Of a stretch of 64,000 nt of DNA, positions 9,386-18,039 are shown one piece after another. Location of the stretch: contig JAMPKV010000031.1 in assembly GCA_039962225.1 (NCBI GenBank), positions 1-64,000 of the forward strand, read 5' to 3'. Positions within the stretch are counted from its first letter, which is position 1, and every line of letters starts with the position of its first letter. The notes beneath the pieces were generated by a model, which was not told where the DNA came from, ran no database searches, and saw only the letters and a list, made by a program, of their open reading frames with translations. The position numbers and the translations under genes were made by a program. The DNA is from Microcoleus sp. AS-A8 (GTDB lineage: Bacteria > Cyanobacteriota > Cyanobacteriia > Cyanobacteriales > Coleofasciculaceae).

Positions 9386-9507
9386 AAGATGAATCTCTCT
9401 AGTGTTACAAACTTAAGTATATTAAGCTATCACCTTTGCAGGTATCTCACCGCTATGGAGAGAGTGAATTGTGCCTCTACATTGGTTTTCGTGACTTGGC
9501 TTAATTT

Positions 9508-9927
9508 TCATTTGGAAGGTACTGCTCTGGAGTAGCCCTTGGAACATACTGTTTTGAGCAACCTGAGACTGCCCGGAGAATCCGCCTTAATTTCGATTGC
9601 CTCAAGGACTCCATCTTTGTTCTGGATTTCGGTGTTCCACATCGGCTTCGACACAAGCTGTCCTCTGCGGCAAGCACCTGTGAAGCCTATGCGTTCACGA
9701 GTTTCCACACCATCGGTGATGCGATAAGCAAACCAGAGCCAGTTACCAGCATGGGGTTTTGTTTGCACAGAGTTCACATTCAGAGATAAGATATCCCCTT
9801 TTTGGGTTTTACCCATTGTCAGCCAACGTTCGCTAACCTCGGATTCTTGTGCGAACACAGGACTCATACCGGGCAGTGCGATAGCGAATAGGGTCAAGGC
9901 TGTTGTCAAAGTCGTGACTAGGCGCAT
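9508..9927 (-). CDS. Small exported protein of unknown function
   Basis: A 139-residue protein with a clear Sec signal peptide (hydrophobic run LTTALTLFAIALPGM, then SPVFAQ|ES as a likely cleavage site). The mature part of about 110 residues has two cysteines (GACRRG and TVCSKG) able to form a disulfide, and a pattern of alternating hydrophobic residues (WLWFAYRITDGVETRERIGF) suggesting a small beta-barrel or sandwich. Similar small periplasmic proteins, described only as hypothetical, occur widely in cyanobacteria. No catalytic motif was seen. It lies alone between gltX and tRNA-Asp. Confidence 0.7.
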   Translation of the reverse strand: MRLVTTLTTALTLFAIALPGMSPVFAQESEVSERWLTMGKTQKGDILSLNVNSVQTKPHAGNWLWFAYRITDGVETRERIGFTGACRRGQLVSKPMWNTEIQNKDGVLEAIEIKADSPGSLRLLKTVCSKGYSRAVPSK

Positions 9928-10192
9928 TGTCTGTCTCTTCTTCTGGGTGGGTGTGTGGCAAATACCCCTGCGTTTAAGACATCAACTGGGTACCTGAGCC
10001 TCTGGCTCAAACCCTAACTGTTACTTCAACAGCCGCTTGAGTCATTCCTGAAAGTTGCGCCTAGCTTTCAAGCAATACATTCATTGGTGGTGGGTGGGTG
10101 GCGATCAAGCACAGCCTCAGCCGCAATAACTAGCGCTTACCTGCACTGCCCACCGGACATCAACTAACCGACTCACTTATTCCTCTTTTTTA

Positions 10193-10266
10193 CGGGACTG
10201 ACGGGGCTCGAACCCGCAACTTCCGCCGTGACAGGGCGGTGCTCTAACCAATTGAACTACAGTCCC
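10193..10266 (-). tRNA. tRNA-Asp (anticodon GTC)
   Basis: Read on the minus strand it folds as a standard cloverleaf. The seven-base acceptor stem GGGACTG (10266-10260) pairs with CAGTCCC. The D-arm is GTTC..GAGC, the anticodon loop is CTGTCAC with GTC at 10230-10232, and the T-arm contains GGTTCGAGCCC. The discriminator base is G, as expected for tRNA-Asp. No CCA is encoded. Confidence 0.95.
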
Positions 10267-10360
10267 AATTTTTGCGCCTCTCTAATTATTCATACCTTCT
10301 CTAAGTTTGTCAACTTCTTTTTTGAAAGACAATTTTAGGGGATTGACTGGAGGGGGTTTA

Positions 10361-10384
10361 AGGGGCACAGCCGTGCGCCCCTAC
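10361..10384. repeat. Short dispersed GC-rich palindrome
   Basis: AGGGGCACAGCCGTGCGCCCCTAC is an imperfect palindrome (GGGGCAC against GTG-CG-CCCC) of the type scattered between cyanobacterial genes. It lies between tRNA-Asp and the end of glgA and could act as a weak transcript end for either side. Confidence 0.4.
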
Positions 10385-10401
10385 GGCAATGGGTATTGGT
10401 T

Positions 10402-11874
10402 TTATTTGTGACGGATTTGCTCGTAAATCTCCAAATAGTCTTTCCCTGGATGGTTCCAGGAGTAGTCGTAGCTCATACCTTGACTGACGAGTTTGCGGAA
10501 CTCTTCGGGATATTGATACCACAACCCAATCGCCCGATCCATTGCCGATTCCAGGGCATAAGGGTCTGTGTCGTAGAATACATAACCATTACGCTCCTCC
10601 GGCAGGTATTTTTCATCGTAGTCTCGGTCAAACACGGTATTGACCAAACCCCCGACTCCCCGGACAATTGGCACTGTGCCGTACTTTAACCCAATCATCT
10701 GAGTGAGTCCACAGGGTTCGTAGTTGCTGGGAACGACAATCATATCGGCCCCGGCATAGATCAGGTGGGACAATTCTTCGTTAAAGCCAAGCTCCAAATG
10801 AACGTCGGGGTTATCGTTCAAAATGCGCTTTTCGTGCTGGAAATGGGCGTTAATTCCCGGTTCTGTGGCTGAACCCAAGAGGACAAATTGCGCGTCCCGC
10901 TGGAGGGCGTAGTAGATGGCATGATGGACGAGGTGAACGCCTTTTTGGTCATCTAAACGACCGATGTAGGCAATCAGGGGTTTATCGACATCGCGCAGCA
11001 AAAGCCGATCCCGCAGGGCTTTTTTGTTCTTGGCTTTGCCTTCTAGGTCTTCCTTACTGTAGTGATGAGGAATGTAGCGGTCTACTTCAGGATTCCAGAA
11101 ATCATTATCAATGCCGTTGAGTACCCCGGTGAACTTCTCCTGGTACACATGCAAGGTGTGACCTAATCCATATCCAATCGGAGTGAAACGAGCTTCCCAG
11201 GCATGATGGGGCGAAACGGTGGTTACGGCGTTGGAGTAAACAATGCCCCCTTTCATGAAGTTCAAGGCAAAGGGGTTGAAATTGTCACGCAGGCGATCGT
11301 ATTGGAAGTAATAAGATGAATTATTTAATCCCGTTGCCCACAAAACCTCTGTACCACCTATCCCTTGATGTTTAAAGTTGTGGATGGTGTAGCAAACCCG
11401 TTGATTTCCCATCTCATACTTGTAGTCCTCAAACAGCATGACGGGAATTAAGCCAGTTTGCCAGTCATGACAATGGATCACATCAGGTCGCTTATTGCTC
11501 TTTTGTAGAAATTCCAAAGCGGCTTTGCTGAAGAAGGCAAACCGCATATTGTCGTCGTCGCAACCGTAGTAACAGCCCCGGTTGAAGAAATTATCTGGAG
11601 AGTGGGGTTCAATAAAGAAACACAGCCGCCCGTGTACCCATCCGCAATAGACAGAACAGTGAATTGCGCCGCCATACCAGGGTACCCATAAATCACGATA
11701 GGCATCATGGAGTCCCCAAATATGGTCGTACCTCATGCAGTCGTACTTCGGCAGAATCAGTTCTACCGTATTCCCCCGAATTTCTAACTCCCGACTTAGT
11801 CCGTAAACGACATCGCCTAAGCCTCCAGCTTTGATGACGGGAGCGCACTCAGAGGCGATTTGTACGATATACAT
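10402..11874 (-). CDS. glgA: Glycogen/starch synthase (GT5, GlgA2-type)
   Basis: Adds glucose from ADP-glucose to the non-reducing ends of alpha-1,4-glucan, the cyanobacterial carbon reserve. The N-terminal ADP-glucose-binding motif KAGGLGDV is at residues 15-22, and the C-terminal half carries the GT-B signatures YIGRLDDQKGVHL and the acidic/Gly loop SNYEPCGLTQMIG. The N-terminus MYIVQIASECAPVIKAGG and the overall size (490 residues) fit the GlgA2 branch, related to plant SSIII/IV, rather than GlgA1. I place the start at 11874 because AGGAGG lies six bases upstream; a longer frame from 11916 would add 14 unlikely residues across that site. A GNAT gene lies upstream and a GH57 carbohydrate enzyme lies 1.1 kb further, divergently. 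Confidence 0.95.
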   Translation of the reverse strand: MYIVQIASECAPVIKAGGLGDVVYGLSRELEIRGNTVELILPKYDCMRYDHIWGLHDAYRDLWVPWYGGAIHCSVYCGWVHGRLCFFIEPHSPDNFFNRGCYYGCDDDNMRFAFFSKAALEFLQKSNKRPDVIHCHDWQTGLIPVMLFEDYKYEMGNQRVCYTIHNFKHQGIGGTEVLWATGLNNSSYYFQYDRLRDNFNPFALNFMKGGIVYSNAVTTVSPHHAWEARFTPIGYGLGHTLHVYQEKFTGVLNGIDNDFWNPEVDRYIPHHYSKEDLEGKAKNKKALRDRLLLRDVDKPLIAYIGRLDDQKGVHLVHHAIYYALQRDAQFVLLGSATEPGINAHFQHEKRILNDNPDVHLELGFNEELSHLIYAGADMIVVPSNYEPCGLTQMIGLKYGTVPIVRGVGGLVNTVFDRDYDEKYLPEERNGYVFYDTDPYALESAMDRAIGLWYQYPEEFRKLVSQGMSYDYSWNHPGKDYLEIYEQIRHK

Positions 11875-12247
11875 TTTTCCTCCTGACTCAGTAACAAAAT
11901 ATCTTCTTAATTTCACAGAAGTATATATATTCTGGGGAAATACGCAACCTGACCTTTGGGAATAAACAGCAGATAAGAACCGCAGCTAACACTAGTTGGG
12001 CGATTCCTGTAGAAAAGCTGCGTTCGCTACTGCCGGATATTGCGCTGTAACGGTTAGGTTCGGAGCTTTGCCTATTGGTTGCAATCCGTAGAATGGAGCA
12101 CAAAGCTCGTCTGACTTTTTGAGGAAGCGATCGCAAATGGTAAGCTACCTGTACCGTCTTTTGCAAGATGATTTGATGCGTTACGCTAGTGATTTAGCAA
12201 AGCCATGCCGAAGGTTATACGTACCCTCTGGGAATGTGCGATCGCAC
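11875..12247. other. Gene-free stretch upstream of glgA
   Basis: 373 bases between glgA and the GNAT gene. It must hold the glgA promoter; the AGGAGG ribosome site of glgA is at its edge. Two GCGATCGC octamers are present. A minus-strand frame of 92 codons (11888-12166) has no protein-like character and is not called. Confidence 0.5.
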
Positions 12248-12730
12248 TCATGAATCTGAGCTATTAAGTTGGATATCCTTTTCCATTACATAATTGATGA
12301 ATTTCATTCCTCTGCGCTCAACTTCTTGGGGAGTTATCACTCTAAATCCCCTGCGTTCAAAAAACGGTCTAGCTGTGATGCTAGCCTCTGTAAATAATTT
12401 TTGTATGCCTAAGTTTTTTGCTGTTAACTGAATTTGATTCATCAATCTAGTTCCAACGCCCCTGCTTTGATAGTCTGCGTGGCAATAGAAACAACCAATA
12501 TGACCCGTTTTTTCTAACTCCGCAAATCCAATGACTTTTCCCTCTTCCTCAGCCACGTAAGTCATTTTACTCTGCAAGCGCTCGCTCCATTGGGCATAAT
12601 TCATATCCTTGGGTGCCCAAGCATCGACTTGTTCGTTAGAGTAATCTCGAATATTAATTCTATGAATGGTGTCATAGAATAAGTGCATTATTTCTTGAGT
12701 ATCACTATTTTTAAATTCTCTAATGAGCAT
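12248..12730 (-). CDS. GNAT-family N-acetyltransferase
   Basis: Transfers an acetyl group from acetyl-CoA to an unknown amine. The 160-residue protein has the GNAT fold landmarks: beta strands with YVAEEEGKVIGFAEL, the acetyl-CoA pyrophosphate loop YQSRGVGTRLMNQI (the R/Q-x-x-G-x-G/A motif), and the C-terminal strand with RPFFERRGFRV. It resembles the YafP-like branch. No neighbour indicates a substrate. The ATG start is clear, and the gene stands alone on the minus strand between glgA and the divergent GH57 gene. Confidence 0.88.
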   Translation of the reverse strand: MLIREFKNSDTQEIMHLFYDTIHRINIRDYSNEQVDAWAPKDMNYAQWSERLQSKMTYVAEEEGKVIGFAELEKTGHIGCFYCHADYQSRGVGTRLMNQIQLTAKNLGIQKLFTEASITARPFFERRGFRVITPQEVERRGMKFINYVMEKDIQLNSSDS

Positions 12731-13019
12731 TGCGTTAGTCTTTGTTTAGTGGATTTAATAATACGATTAGGGCAAAACGGCTAGGAAGAGTACCTCCAAG
12801 TCATGTCACAAAAGCGCGATCGCACTGGAAGCATAACTGAGAAACTTCACCTATCTCTGGGCTAGCTTGAGGGCATGATTAATTTATTCCTGCATCCGAA
12901 CTCAGCAATCGCTGTCTTAGGCTAGAGTTGAGGGCAATTAGCCCGAAGGCGTCGCCAGAGGCGATTGCACACAGCGCAGCGCCAGAGGTGATCGCTCAAT
13001 GAGTATCGAGGAATGTCCT

Positions 13020-14516
13020 ATGACTGCAACAGTACCCTCTACCAACCTACCGACTTTAGAGGAATTAAGGTCAGGTTTACCCAATATCTGCGGATGGGAG
13101 ACAGAAATCAGTTCGGTGGTGAACCATCATGAACCCGTATTTTTGCCTAGGACGAATCTTCGTTTGGAAGACATCACGGCGGGATTTGCCTGCGCCCTCC
13201 ACATGCACCAACCCACCATCCCGGCGGGTGCCAATGGCGAACTCATCAGCAATCTCCAGCACATGTTTGAACATCCCAACCAAGGGGATAACCACAATGC
13301 GGAACCCTTTGCTTGGTGTTATAGCCGCATGGGAGAGTTTATTCCCCAACTGGTTTGGGAGGGTTGCAATCCTCGAATTATGCTCGATTACTCTGGCAAT
13401 TTATTGTGGGGATTGCGCCAATTGGGACGAGAGGACATTCTCAACAATCTCAAACGGATTACCTGTGACTCCCAGTACCAGCCTTATGTGGAATGGTTAG
13501 GAACGATGTGGAGTCATGCTGTCGTGCCCTCAACACCAATTCCTGATATTAAACTCCACATTCAGGCGTGGCAACATTATTTTGCCGCCATTTTTGGCTA
13601 CGATGCCCTGAAGCGGGTTAAAGGTTTTTCGCCGCCAGAAATGCACCTACCTAATCACCCAGATACTCTGTATGAATACATCAAAGCCTTAAAAGAATGC
13701 GGCTATCGCTGGTTGATGGTACAGGAACATTCGGTGGAAAAACTGGATGGTTCAGGATTAGGGCATGAACAGAAATATATTCCCAATCGTTTAGTTGCTC
13801 GCAATTCTCAAGGCGAAACAATCAGCATCACGGCACTGATTAAAACTCAGGGTTCGGATACAAAGTTAGTCGCTCAAATGCAGCCTTATTTTGAGGCCAA
13901 GGGACGGGAAAAACAACAATTAGGTAATCTCAGCGTTCCTTCTGTTGTGACCCAAATTGCCGATGGGGAAAACGGCGGTGTGATGATGAATGAATATCCC
14001 CGTGATTTCTTCCGAATTTATCATGAATTGCGCGATCAAGGGGGCGGGAGAACAGGGGTTGTTCCCATCAATGGTACGGAATATCTGGAACTGATGGAGG
14101 CAGCCGGGGTTAATTCTGAGGATTATCCCACTTGCCAAGGGATTAATCAGCATAAGATTTGGCAACGGGTTGACCCAGAGAATGCAACACCAGAAGCCGT
14201 AGAAAAGGCGATCGTACAATTGAAAGAAACTGATCATCAGTTCCACATGGATGGTGCGTCTTGGACGAATAGTTTAAGTTGGGTCAAAGGCTATGAAAAT
14301 GTTTTAGGGCCAATGAATCAACTCAGCGCTGCATTTCACCAAAAGTATGACTCCCTAGTGCAGCAAGATGCTTCAACCACCAAACAGTTTGAATACCAGC
14401 AAGCTTTGCTGTATAACTTATTACTGCAAACGAGTTGTTTCCGCTATTGGGGGCAGGGAACTTGGACAGATTATGCGCGTGAATTTTATCGACGTGGTGA
14501 AGCTTTACTGAGGTAA
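13020..14516 (+). CDS. Glycoside hydrolase family 57 protein
   Basis: GH57 enzymes act on alpha-glucans (alpha-amylase, 4-alpha-glucanotransferase or branching activity) with retaining catalysis. The 498-residue product starts its domain at FACALHMHQPTIP, where the HMHQP stretch is the family's first conserved motif, and continues with MWSHAVVPSTP and KGFSPPEMHLPNHPD, where the Glu of PPEMHLP is a candidate catalytic residue. The catalytic Asp motif is not identified with certainty, so activity is open. I use ATG 13020, with GAGG eight bases before it; an in-frame ATG at 12999 lies in repeat-like DNA (CGCCAGAGGCGATTGC). Glycogen synthase glgA lies 1.1 kb away on the other strand, consistent with a role in storage glucan metabolism. 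It ends before a strong bidirectional terminator. Confidence 0.88.
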   Translation: MTATVPSTNLPTLEELRSGLPNICGWETEISSVVNHHEPVFLPRTNLRLEDITAGFACALHMHQPTIPAGANGELISNLQHMFEHPNQGDNHNAEPFAWCYSRMGEFIPQLVWEGCNPRIMLDYSGNLLWGLRQLGREDILNNLKRITCDSQYQPYVEWLGTMWSHAVVPSTPIPDIKLHIQAWQHYFAAIFGYDALKRVKGFSPPEMHLPNHPDTLYEYIKALKECGYRWLMVQEHSVEKLDGSGLGHEQKYIPNRLVARNSQGETISITALIKTQGSDTKLVAQMQPYFEAKGREKQQLGNLSVPSVVTQIADGENGGVMMNEYPRDFFRIYHELRDQGGGRTGVVPINGTEYLELMEAAGVNSEDYPTCQGINQHKIWQRVDPENATPEAVEKAIVQLKETDHQFHMDGASWTNSLSWVKGYENVLGPMNQLSAAFHQKYDSLVQQDASTTKQFEYQQALLYNLLLQTSCFRYWGQGTWTDYAREFYRRGEALLR

Positions 14517-14588
14517 TTGCTCAGTACGTTCATCGAATAAAAGCGGCTGTTTGGGCAGTAAATGCATCTTGTGAAATGCCAGGGGTTC

Positions 14589-14628
14589 ATATCCCCGACT
14601 TCTTAAAGAAGTCGGGGATATTTTTTTT
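14589..14628. terminator. Bidirectional rho-independent terminator
   Basis: ATATCCCCGACTTCT, loop TAA, then its complement AGAAGTCGGGGATAT makes a 15-base-pair stem followed by a run of T (14619-14628) on the plus strand; A-rich bases flank the other side less well. It lies between the convergent GH57 and ATP-grasp genes and can end both transcripts. Confidence 0.9.
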
Positions 14629-14645
14629 AATTGATATTAATCAGC

Positions 14646-15788
14646 TCAAAGCCGCTGTTTCAAAATAGCCCTGAATTCACTCTGTTGTTCAATCGAGCCA
14701 GCTAACAGAATACCAATTTTTCCAACCAGAATACTACCCCAATTAACCAGCACAACACCTGTATCATTTTGAGGATTAAACTCAATACCCCTGAGATCAA
14801 GTTGATCGAGTGAGCGATATTGGGTTATGAAGGTTTCGTGACTCCAACTTTTAAGCTTGAGTTTGTTCGCAATACCGGTGGGATAAGAAGCACCATTAAA
14901 GCGTGGGTTGCACTCAATGGCTAAATAACGAGTTTGTCCTCCCTCTTCTACAACCGCAACATCAAATGCAAACACATCTTTCATTCCTCGTTGTGCCATC
15001 CACTCCGCTATCGGTTCCACAGTTTCCCAAGGTTGATGTGTACTAGGATAGCGATTACCGCTATGTGCAAACCCATCGAGGATCTGTTCTGTTGCAGCGA
15101 GACGTTTTACCCCATCAGCTGTAACACAATATTGCAAATTGAGAAAATTTGAAGCCGTTATCTCCTCCTGAACTTGTAACGGTAAATCATCGGCAAGTAT
15201 TTTCAATGCTTGACTTAGCTGCTCTTGGTTTTCACATCGACTAATTCCGGCACCATCGACAGAAACTGCTGGTTTGAGATAACACGGATAGGGTAAAGTT
15301 TCATCGTTTTTGATTCCGGCTTTGTTTTGAAAACAAAGTGTTTTTGGTACGCTAATTCCCAGCTCTTGTGCCAGTTGTATAAACTTATTCTTGGAGTTCA
15401 TCGACTCAACAACCTTACACCAGTCAGAATCCATCTGGCGAAACCAATCTGCCTCCAAACTAGCTTGATTTGTACTATCACCAAAATAAAAAACCGAAAT
15501 GTCATAGTTAGGATAATCGGCCAATATTTTCAGCGAAACATCCCAAATAATATTTTGACTATGGCTTAAACCAATCCGTGCATAATGAGCGGTAATCGCA
15601 TTCCATTGTGGCTTTAAATTCGGGTACAACTGAATAATATCTTCAGGTTCAGTCTGGCCTAAAACTCTGCCGGAATAAAGATGATTACCGAGTACAGACT
15701 CATGAGTACAGGTCATGATGTCATGGTTGAAAATTTTATGGCGAATCACTTTTAAATCTCCGTCACGCAAGTAGACAGGTTTGTTCAT
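14646..15788 (-). CDS. ATP-grasp enzyme of unknown substrate
   Basis: ATP-grasp enzymes join a carboxylate to an amine, thiol or imidazole through an acyl phosphate. In this 380-residue protein residues 130-310 show the fold: NKFIQLAQELGISVPKT, the ATP-binding lysine in YPCYLKPAVSVDGAGI, the segment LPLQVQEEITAS, and the metal site DVFAFDVAVVEE...YLAIECNPRFNGASYP, in which E and N of ECNPR bind Mg. The N-terminal 120 residues and the last 60 are not a family I recognise. It stands alone, with a terminator behind it and 650 gene-free bases before it. It could be a peptide or amino-acid ligase for a small secondary metabolite, but no partner gene supports a specific product. Confidence 0.8.
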   Translation of the reverse strand: MNKPVYLRDGDLKVIRHKIFNHDIMTCTHESVLGNHLYSGRVLGQTEPEDIIQLYPNLKPQWNAITAHYARIGLSHSQNIIWDVSLKILADYPNYDISVFYFGDSTNQASLEADWFRQMDSDWCKVVESMNSKNKFIQLAQELGISVPKTLCFQNKAGIKNDETLPYPCYLKPAVSVDGAGISRCENQEQLSQALKILADDLPLQVQEEITASNFLNLQYCVTADGVKRLAATEQILDGFAHSGNRYPSTHQPWETVEPIAEWMAQRGMKDVFAFDVAVVEEGGQTRYLAIECNPRFNGASYPTGIANKLKLKSWSHETFITQYRSLDQLDLRGIEFNPQNDTGVVLVNWGSILVGKIGILLAGSIEQQSEFRAILKQRL

Positions 15789-16438
15789 GAACGTACACCT
15801 CCAACTTCCGACTGAATTAAAAAGGTGGCTTGAGTCTAAAGATGTGGCATGGAGGTAGCTTTAGCGATATAGCCAGCCGAATATTGAGAGGATAAATTGT
15901 ATCCTCCCGTTTGTTAGAGTGGAAAGTCATTTTACGAGTGTGGAGTGTGTCCTACCGTCCCCACGGAATAGAGCCTCTGAGTCCGAGCAATTGGGTAATT
16001 AAGTTATGAACCAAGAGAGAATAGACGATGAAACTCTGCTGACTCTGGTGTCCTCGAATGGGTTGAGAGTACGGGAAAATTGGGCAGGTTAACACCAGTT
16101 GTTCATTGATGAATCTGCTTCATCTACGGATAAGTGAAATGAAGCTAGCACACCCAAACTCATTGAGGCGTGGCTAATTTAAGGGTTCGCTATTCCCTTG
16201 AGTGACGAACTGTATCCCATCCGAGGAAGATAGACGAAAACTGTACCTAAATGCAACTCCAAGAGCTAATTATTATTAACAATTCCTGACAAATGAGGAT
16301 TAATACTTAGACGCGTGATTGGCAGGGTGTGTCCTCAATGGTGTAAATTAATACAAAATTTTAAAGGATACTTTGAGACGAGGTTGTTAATTTGGCTTAA
16401 TCAGCAGCTAATAGGCTATCCTCGGTGAGGCTATTGAA
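15789..16438. other. Gene-free stretch, nothing recognised
   Basis: 650 bases between the ATP-grasp gene and the barstar gene. No reading frame longer than about 30 codons with protein-like content, no tRNA, and no strong hairpin was seen. It should hold the promoter of the ATP-grasp gene at its left end and the end of the RNase/barstar transcript at its right end. Confidence 0.5.
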
Positions 16439-16876
16439 CTAGAGAACTTCCAGCGTATCCAGAGCCAAACTATCCGTTCTCAGCAAGACGTACATCGGAG
16501 TATCGGTTTCCTTCCAAGATTCGACAGCTTCCTGGAAAATATCTAGTACAATTGACCACTCTGAAGGCTCGTTGTGGGCAAAATTATCGGGTTGAGTATA
16601 CAACAAGATATATCCATCCGCTGACAACCAACTTAGGTCATTCATACAGTCAGAAAACGCATCCCAATTATCACCAAAATAGTCTGGGAAATTCATCGTT
16701 TGAGCCGAGGCTTGGAAAAACTCAGCTTTGGTTGCCACATCATTTCCATTAATGTAGAAGAATTGAAAACCATACTCTTTGCACCAAGAGGATAGCTCAT
16801 CAATGTTTACTTCCGTGGTAAGTCTGTATAGCCCAGAACTCAGTTCACCCTTAAGTATTGCGAGCAGTTTATCCAT
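16439..16876 (-). CDS. Barstar-family ribonuclease inhibitor
   Basis: Barstar proteins bind and block barnase-type RNases inside the cell that makes them. In this 145-residue protein the segment from FFQASAQTMNFPDYFG through DNWDAFSDCMNDLSW is the barstar signature: the helix bearing the acidic residues that enter the RNase active site, with the conserved Tyr/Phe and Trp. The gene begins 5 bases after the stop of a secreted barnase-type RNase, so inhibitor and enzyme are made together. No Shine-Dalgarno precedes its ATG, which suggests translational coupling to the RNase gene. No signal peptide is present, as expected for a cytoplasmic inhibitor. Confidence 0.88.
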   Translation of the reverse strand: MDKLLAILKGELSSGLYRLTTEVNIDELSSWCKEYGFQFFYINGNDVATKAEFFQASAQTMNFPDYFGDNWDAFSDCMNDLSWLSADGYILLYTQPDNFAHNEPSEWSIVLDIFQEAVESWKETDTPMYVLLRTDSLALDTLEVL

Positions 16877-16881
16877 TTTTT

Positions 16882-17292
16882 TTATTGCACTCTGACAAAG
16901 CTTCTATAGTGGTCGCCGGTATAATAAATCTCATTCCCCTGTCCCGTAACAAGCCGTCGTGCGCCTCGATTCGGAGAGCCTGGAGTGGGAACGGTGTACT
17001 CTCGATAGTATCCGACAGGTGCGAGAGGCAGTCTTTTTTCACGATTTCTGAAGATAGTACCATCCTGTCGATAAGGAAATGGGCCTCCTTGGTTGATTAA
17101 GTTGATAGTAATTTGCGCTTCACGAGGTAGCTTGTTGATAGGAAGAGTTGGCATCTGCCTTTGGGCAGTTATGGTAGTGCCTGCCTCTTGCGTGATGGGC
17201 TGAAGTTTTACCTTTGCTTCAGCCAGAGGACTCAATCCGATCAACGTCAAGCTACTTAATAGTAAACTGAAGCCTTTGCGGAATAGCTTCAT
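16882..17292 (-). CDS. Secreted guanyl-specific ribonuclease (barnase/RNase Sa type)
   Basis: A 136-residue precursor with a Sec signal peptide (MKLFRKGFSLLLSSLTLIGL, then LAEA). The C-terminal 85 residues are a microbial RNase N1/T1-type domain: LPREAQITINLINQGGPFPY, FRNREKRLP, then the catalytic Glu in YREYTVPTPG, Arg in RGARRLVTG, and His in YTGDHYRSF. These match the Glu-Arg-His triad of barnase and RNase Sa. It cleaves RNA after guanine in those relatives. It is followed immediately by its barstar inhibitor and overlaps a short upstream ORF by 4 bases (ATGA). A secreted RNase may serve nutrient scavenging or act against competitors; which applies here is not shown. Confidence 0.88.
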   Translation of the reverse strand: MKLFRKGFSLLLSSLTLIGLSPLAEAKVKLQPITQEAGTTITAQRQMPTLPINKLPREAQITINLINQGGPFPYRQDGTIFRNREKRLPLAPVGYYREYTVPTPGSPNRGARRLVTGQGNEIYYTGDHYRSFVRVQ

Positions 17293-17516
17293 GAGACGCC
17301 TATAGAATGTTGGTATTCCAAATATACATCTGGGATCATAGTCCCGCCATCCTTGCTGGCGTCGCTATTGAGCTGGTTGAGCGTTAATATCATGCGAGGA
17401 GAAGGAATTCGTGCCTCTGGAATAGGTTGAGCTAGTGTTGTAGAATTCAACGTGCTTATCACTCTGGCAAGAAGCAGGGGTTTAGCTAAGATAGACGTAA
17501 GCTGCCTTGGACTCAT
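17289..17516 (-). CDS. Possible short exported protein coupled to the RNase gene
   Basis: A 75-codon frame whose stop overlaps the RNase start by four bases (ATGA), the classic arrangement for coupled translation. It has a GGAG four bases before its ATG. The N-terminal part (TSILAKPLLLARVISTL) is weakly hydrophobic and followed by LAQP, so it could be a short exported peptide, but the rest (PIPEARIPSPRMILTLNQLN) matches nothing I know. It could be a leader ORF, a real small protein, or chance. Confidence 0.4.
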   Translation of the reverse strand: MSPRQLTSILAKPLLLARVISTLNSTTLAQPIPEARIPSPRMILTLNQLNSDASKDGGTMIPDVYLEYQHSIGVS

Positions 17517-18039
17517 TAAGCTCCACGGAATCAGGGTGTATTAAGTTTCCGTTGTTCTTCCTTGATGAGATAGGCACGTTACCGTTTCCCTTTTGGCAAC
17601 GGCTGTCCTCGGTATTCGCTTCGCCTCACTGAAGTAGCTTTGGATAGTTGATGTTTTCAGTGCCTCTATTACCCACTTCCTGGCGTTAGTTGCCCCAGAC
17701 ATTTTGGACAAACAGAGAATAACAAGAATGGCAAACTAACTCGTATGGTTTGATACTTGCATTTCTAGATTTTTAACATAAACTTGTGTAAAGCCGAAGT
17801 TTTCAGAAGGTTGAGGCAGTCAAACGAAGGATGAAGGATGAAACTAATCCTCCTATAGAGGGATGAGGCATAGATATTGAAAAAACAATTTTTTTGCCTT
17901 CTCACTAAAGCTACGGGATTGGGGTTCGTCATGTGCCGCTCATCCCCGATTTCATCCTTTATTCTTGACAATTCAGCCTTCTAAACCCAATTACTTCTCA
18001 ATTAATCATCGACGAAATTAACTCCAGGAAAGAAGTATT
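17517..18039. other. Gene-free stretch with GATGAAG-type repeats
   Basis: 523 bases between the RNase cluster and ndh, on diverging strands, so both promoters lie here. At 17826-17843 AAGGATGAAGGATGAAAC is a short heptameric repeat, and a partly complementary copy (ATTTCATCCTTTATTCTTG) lies at about 17950-17968, allowing a long imperfect hairpin. The 68-codon frame on the minus strand between them is made of this repeat DNA and is not called. Confidence 0.5.

Noticed and set aside
11888-12166. A 92-codon minus-strand frame upstream of glgA
   Set aside because: It would cover the glgA ribosome site region, and its product shows no protein-like pattern.
17765-17971. A 68-codon frame between the RNase cluster and ndh
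   Set aside because: It is largely made of GATGAAG-type repeat DNA.
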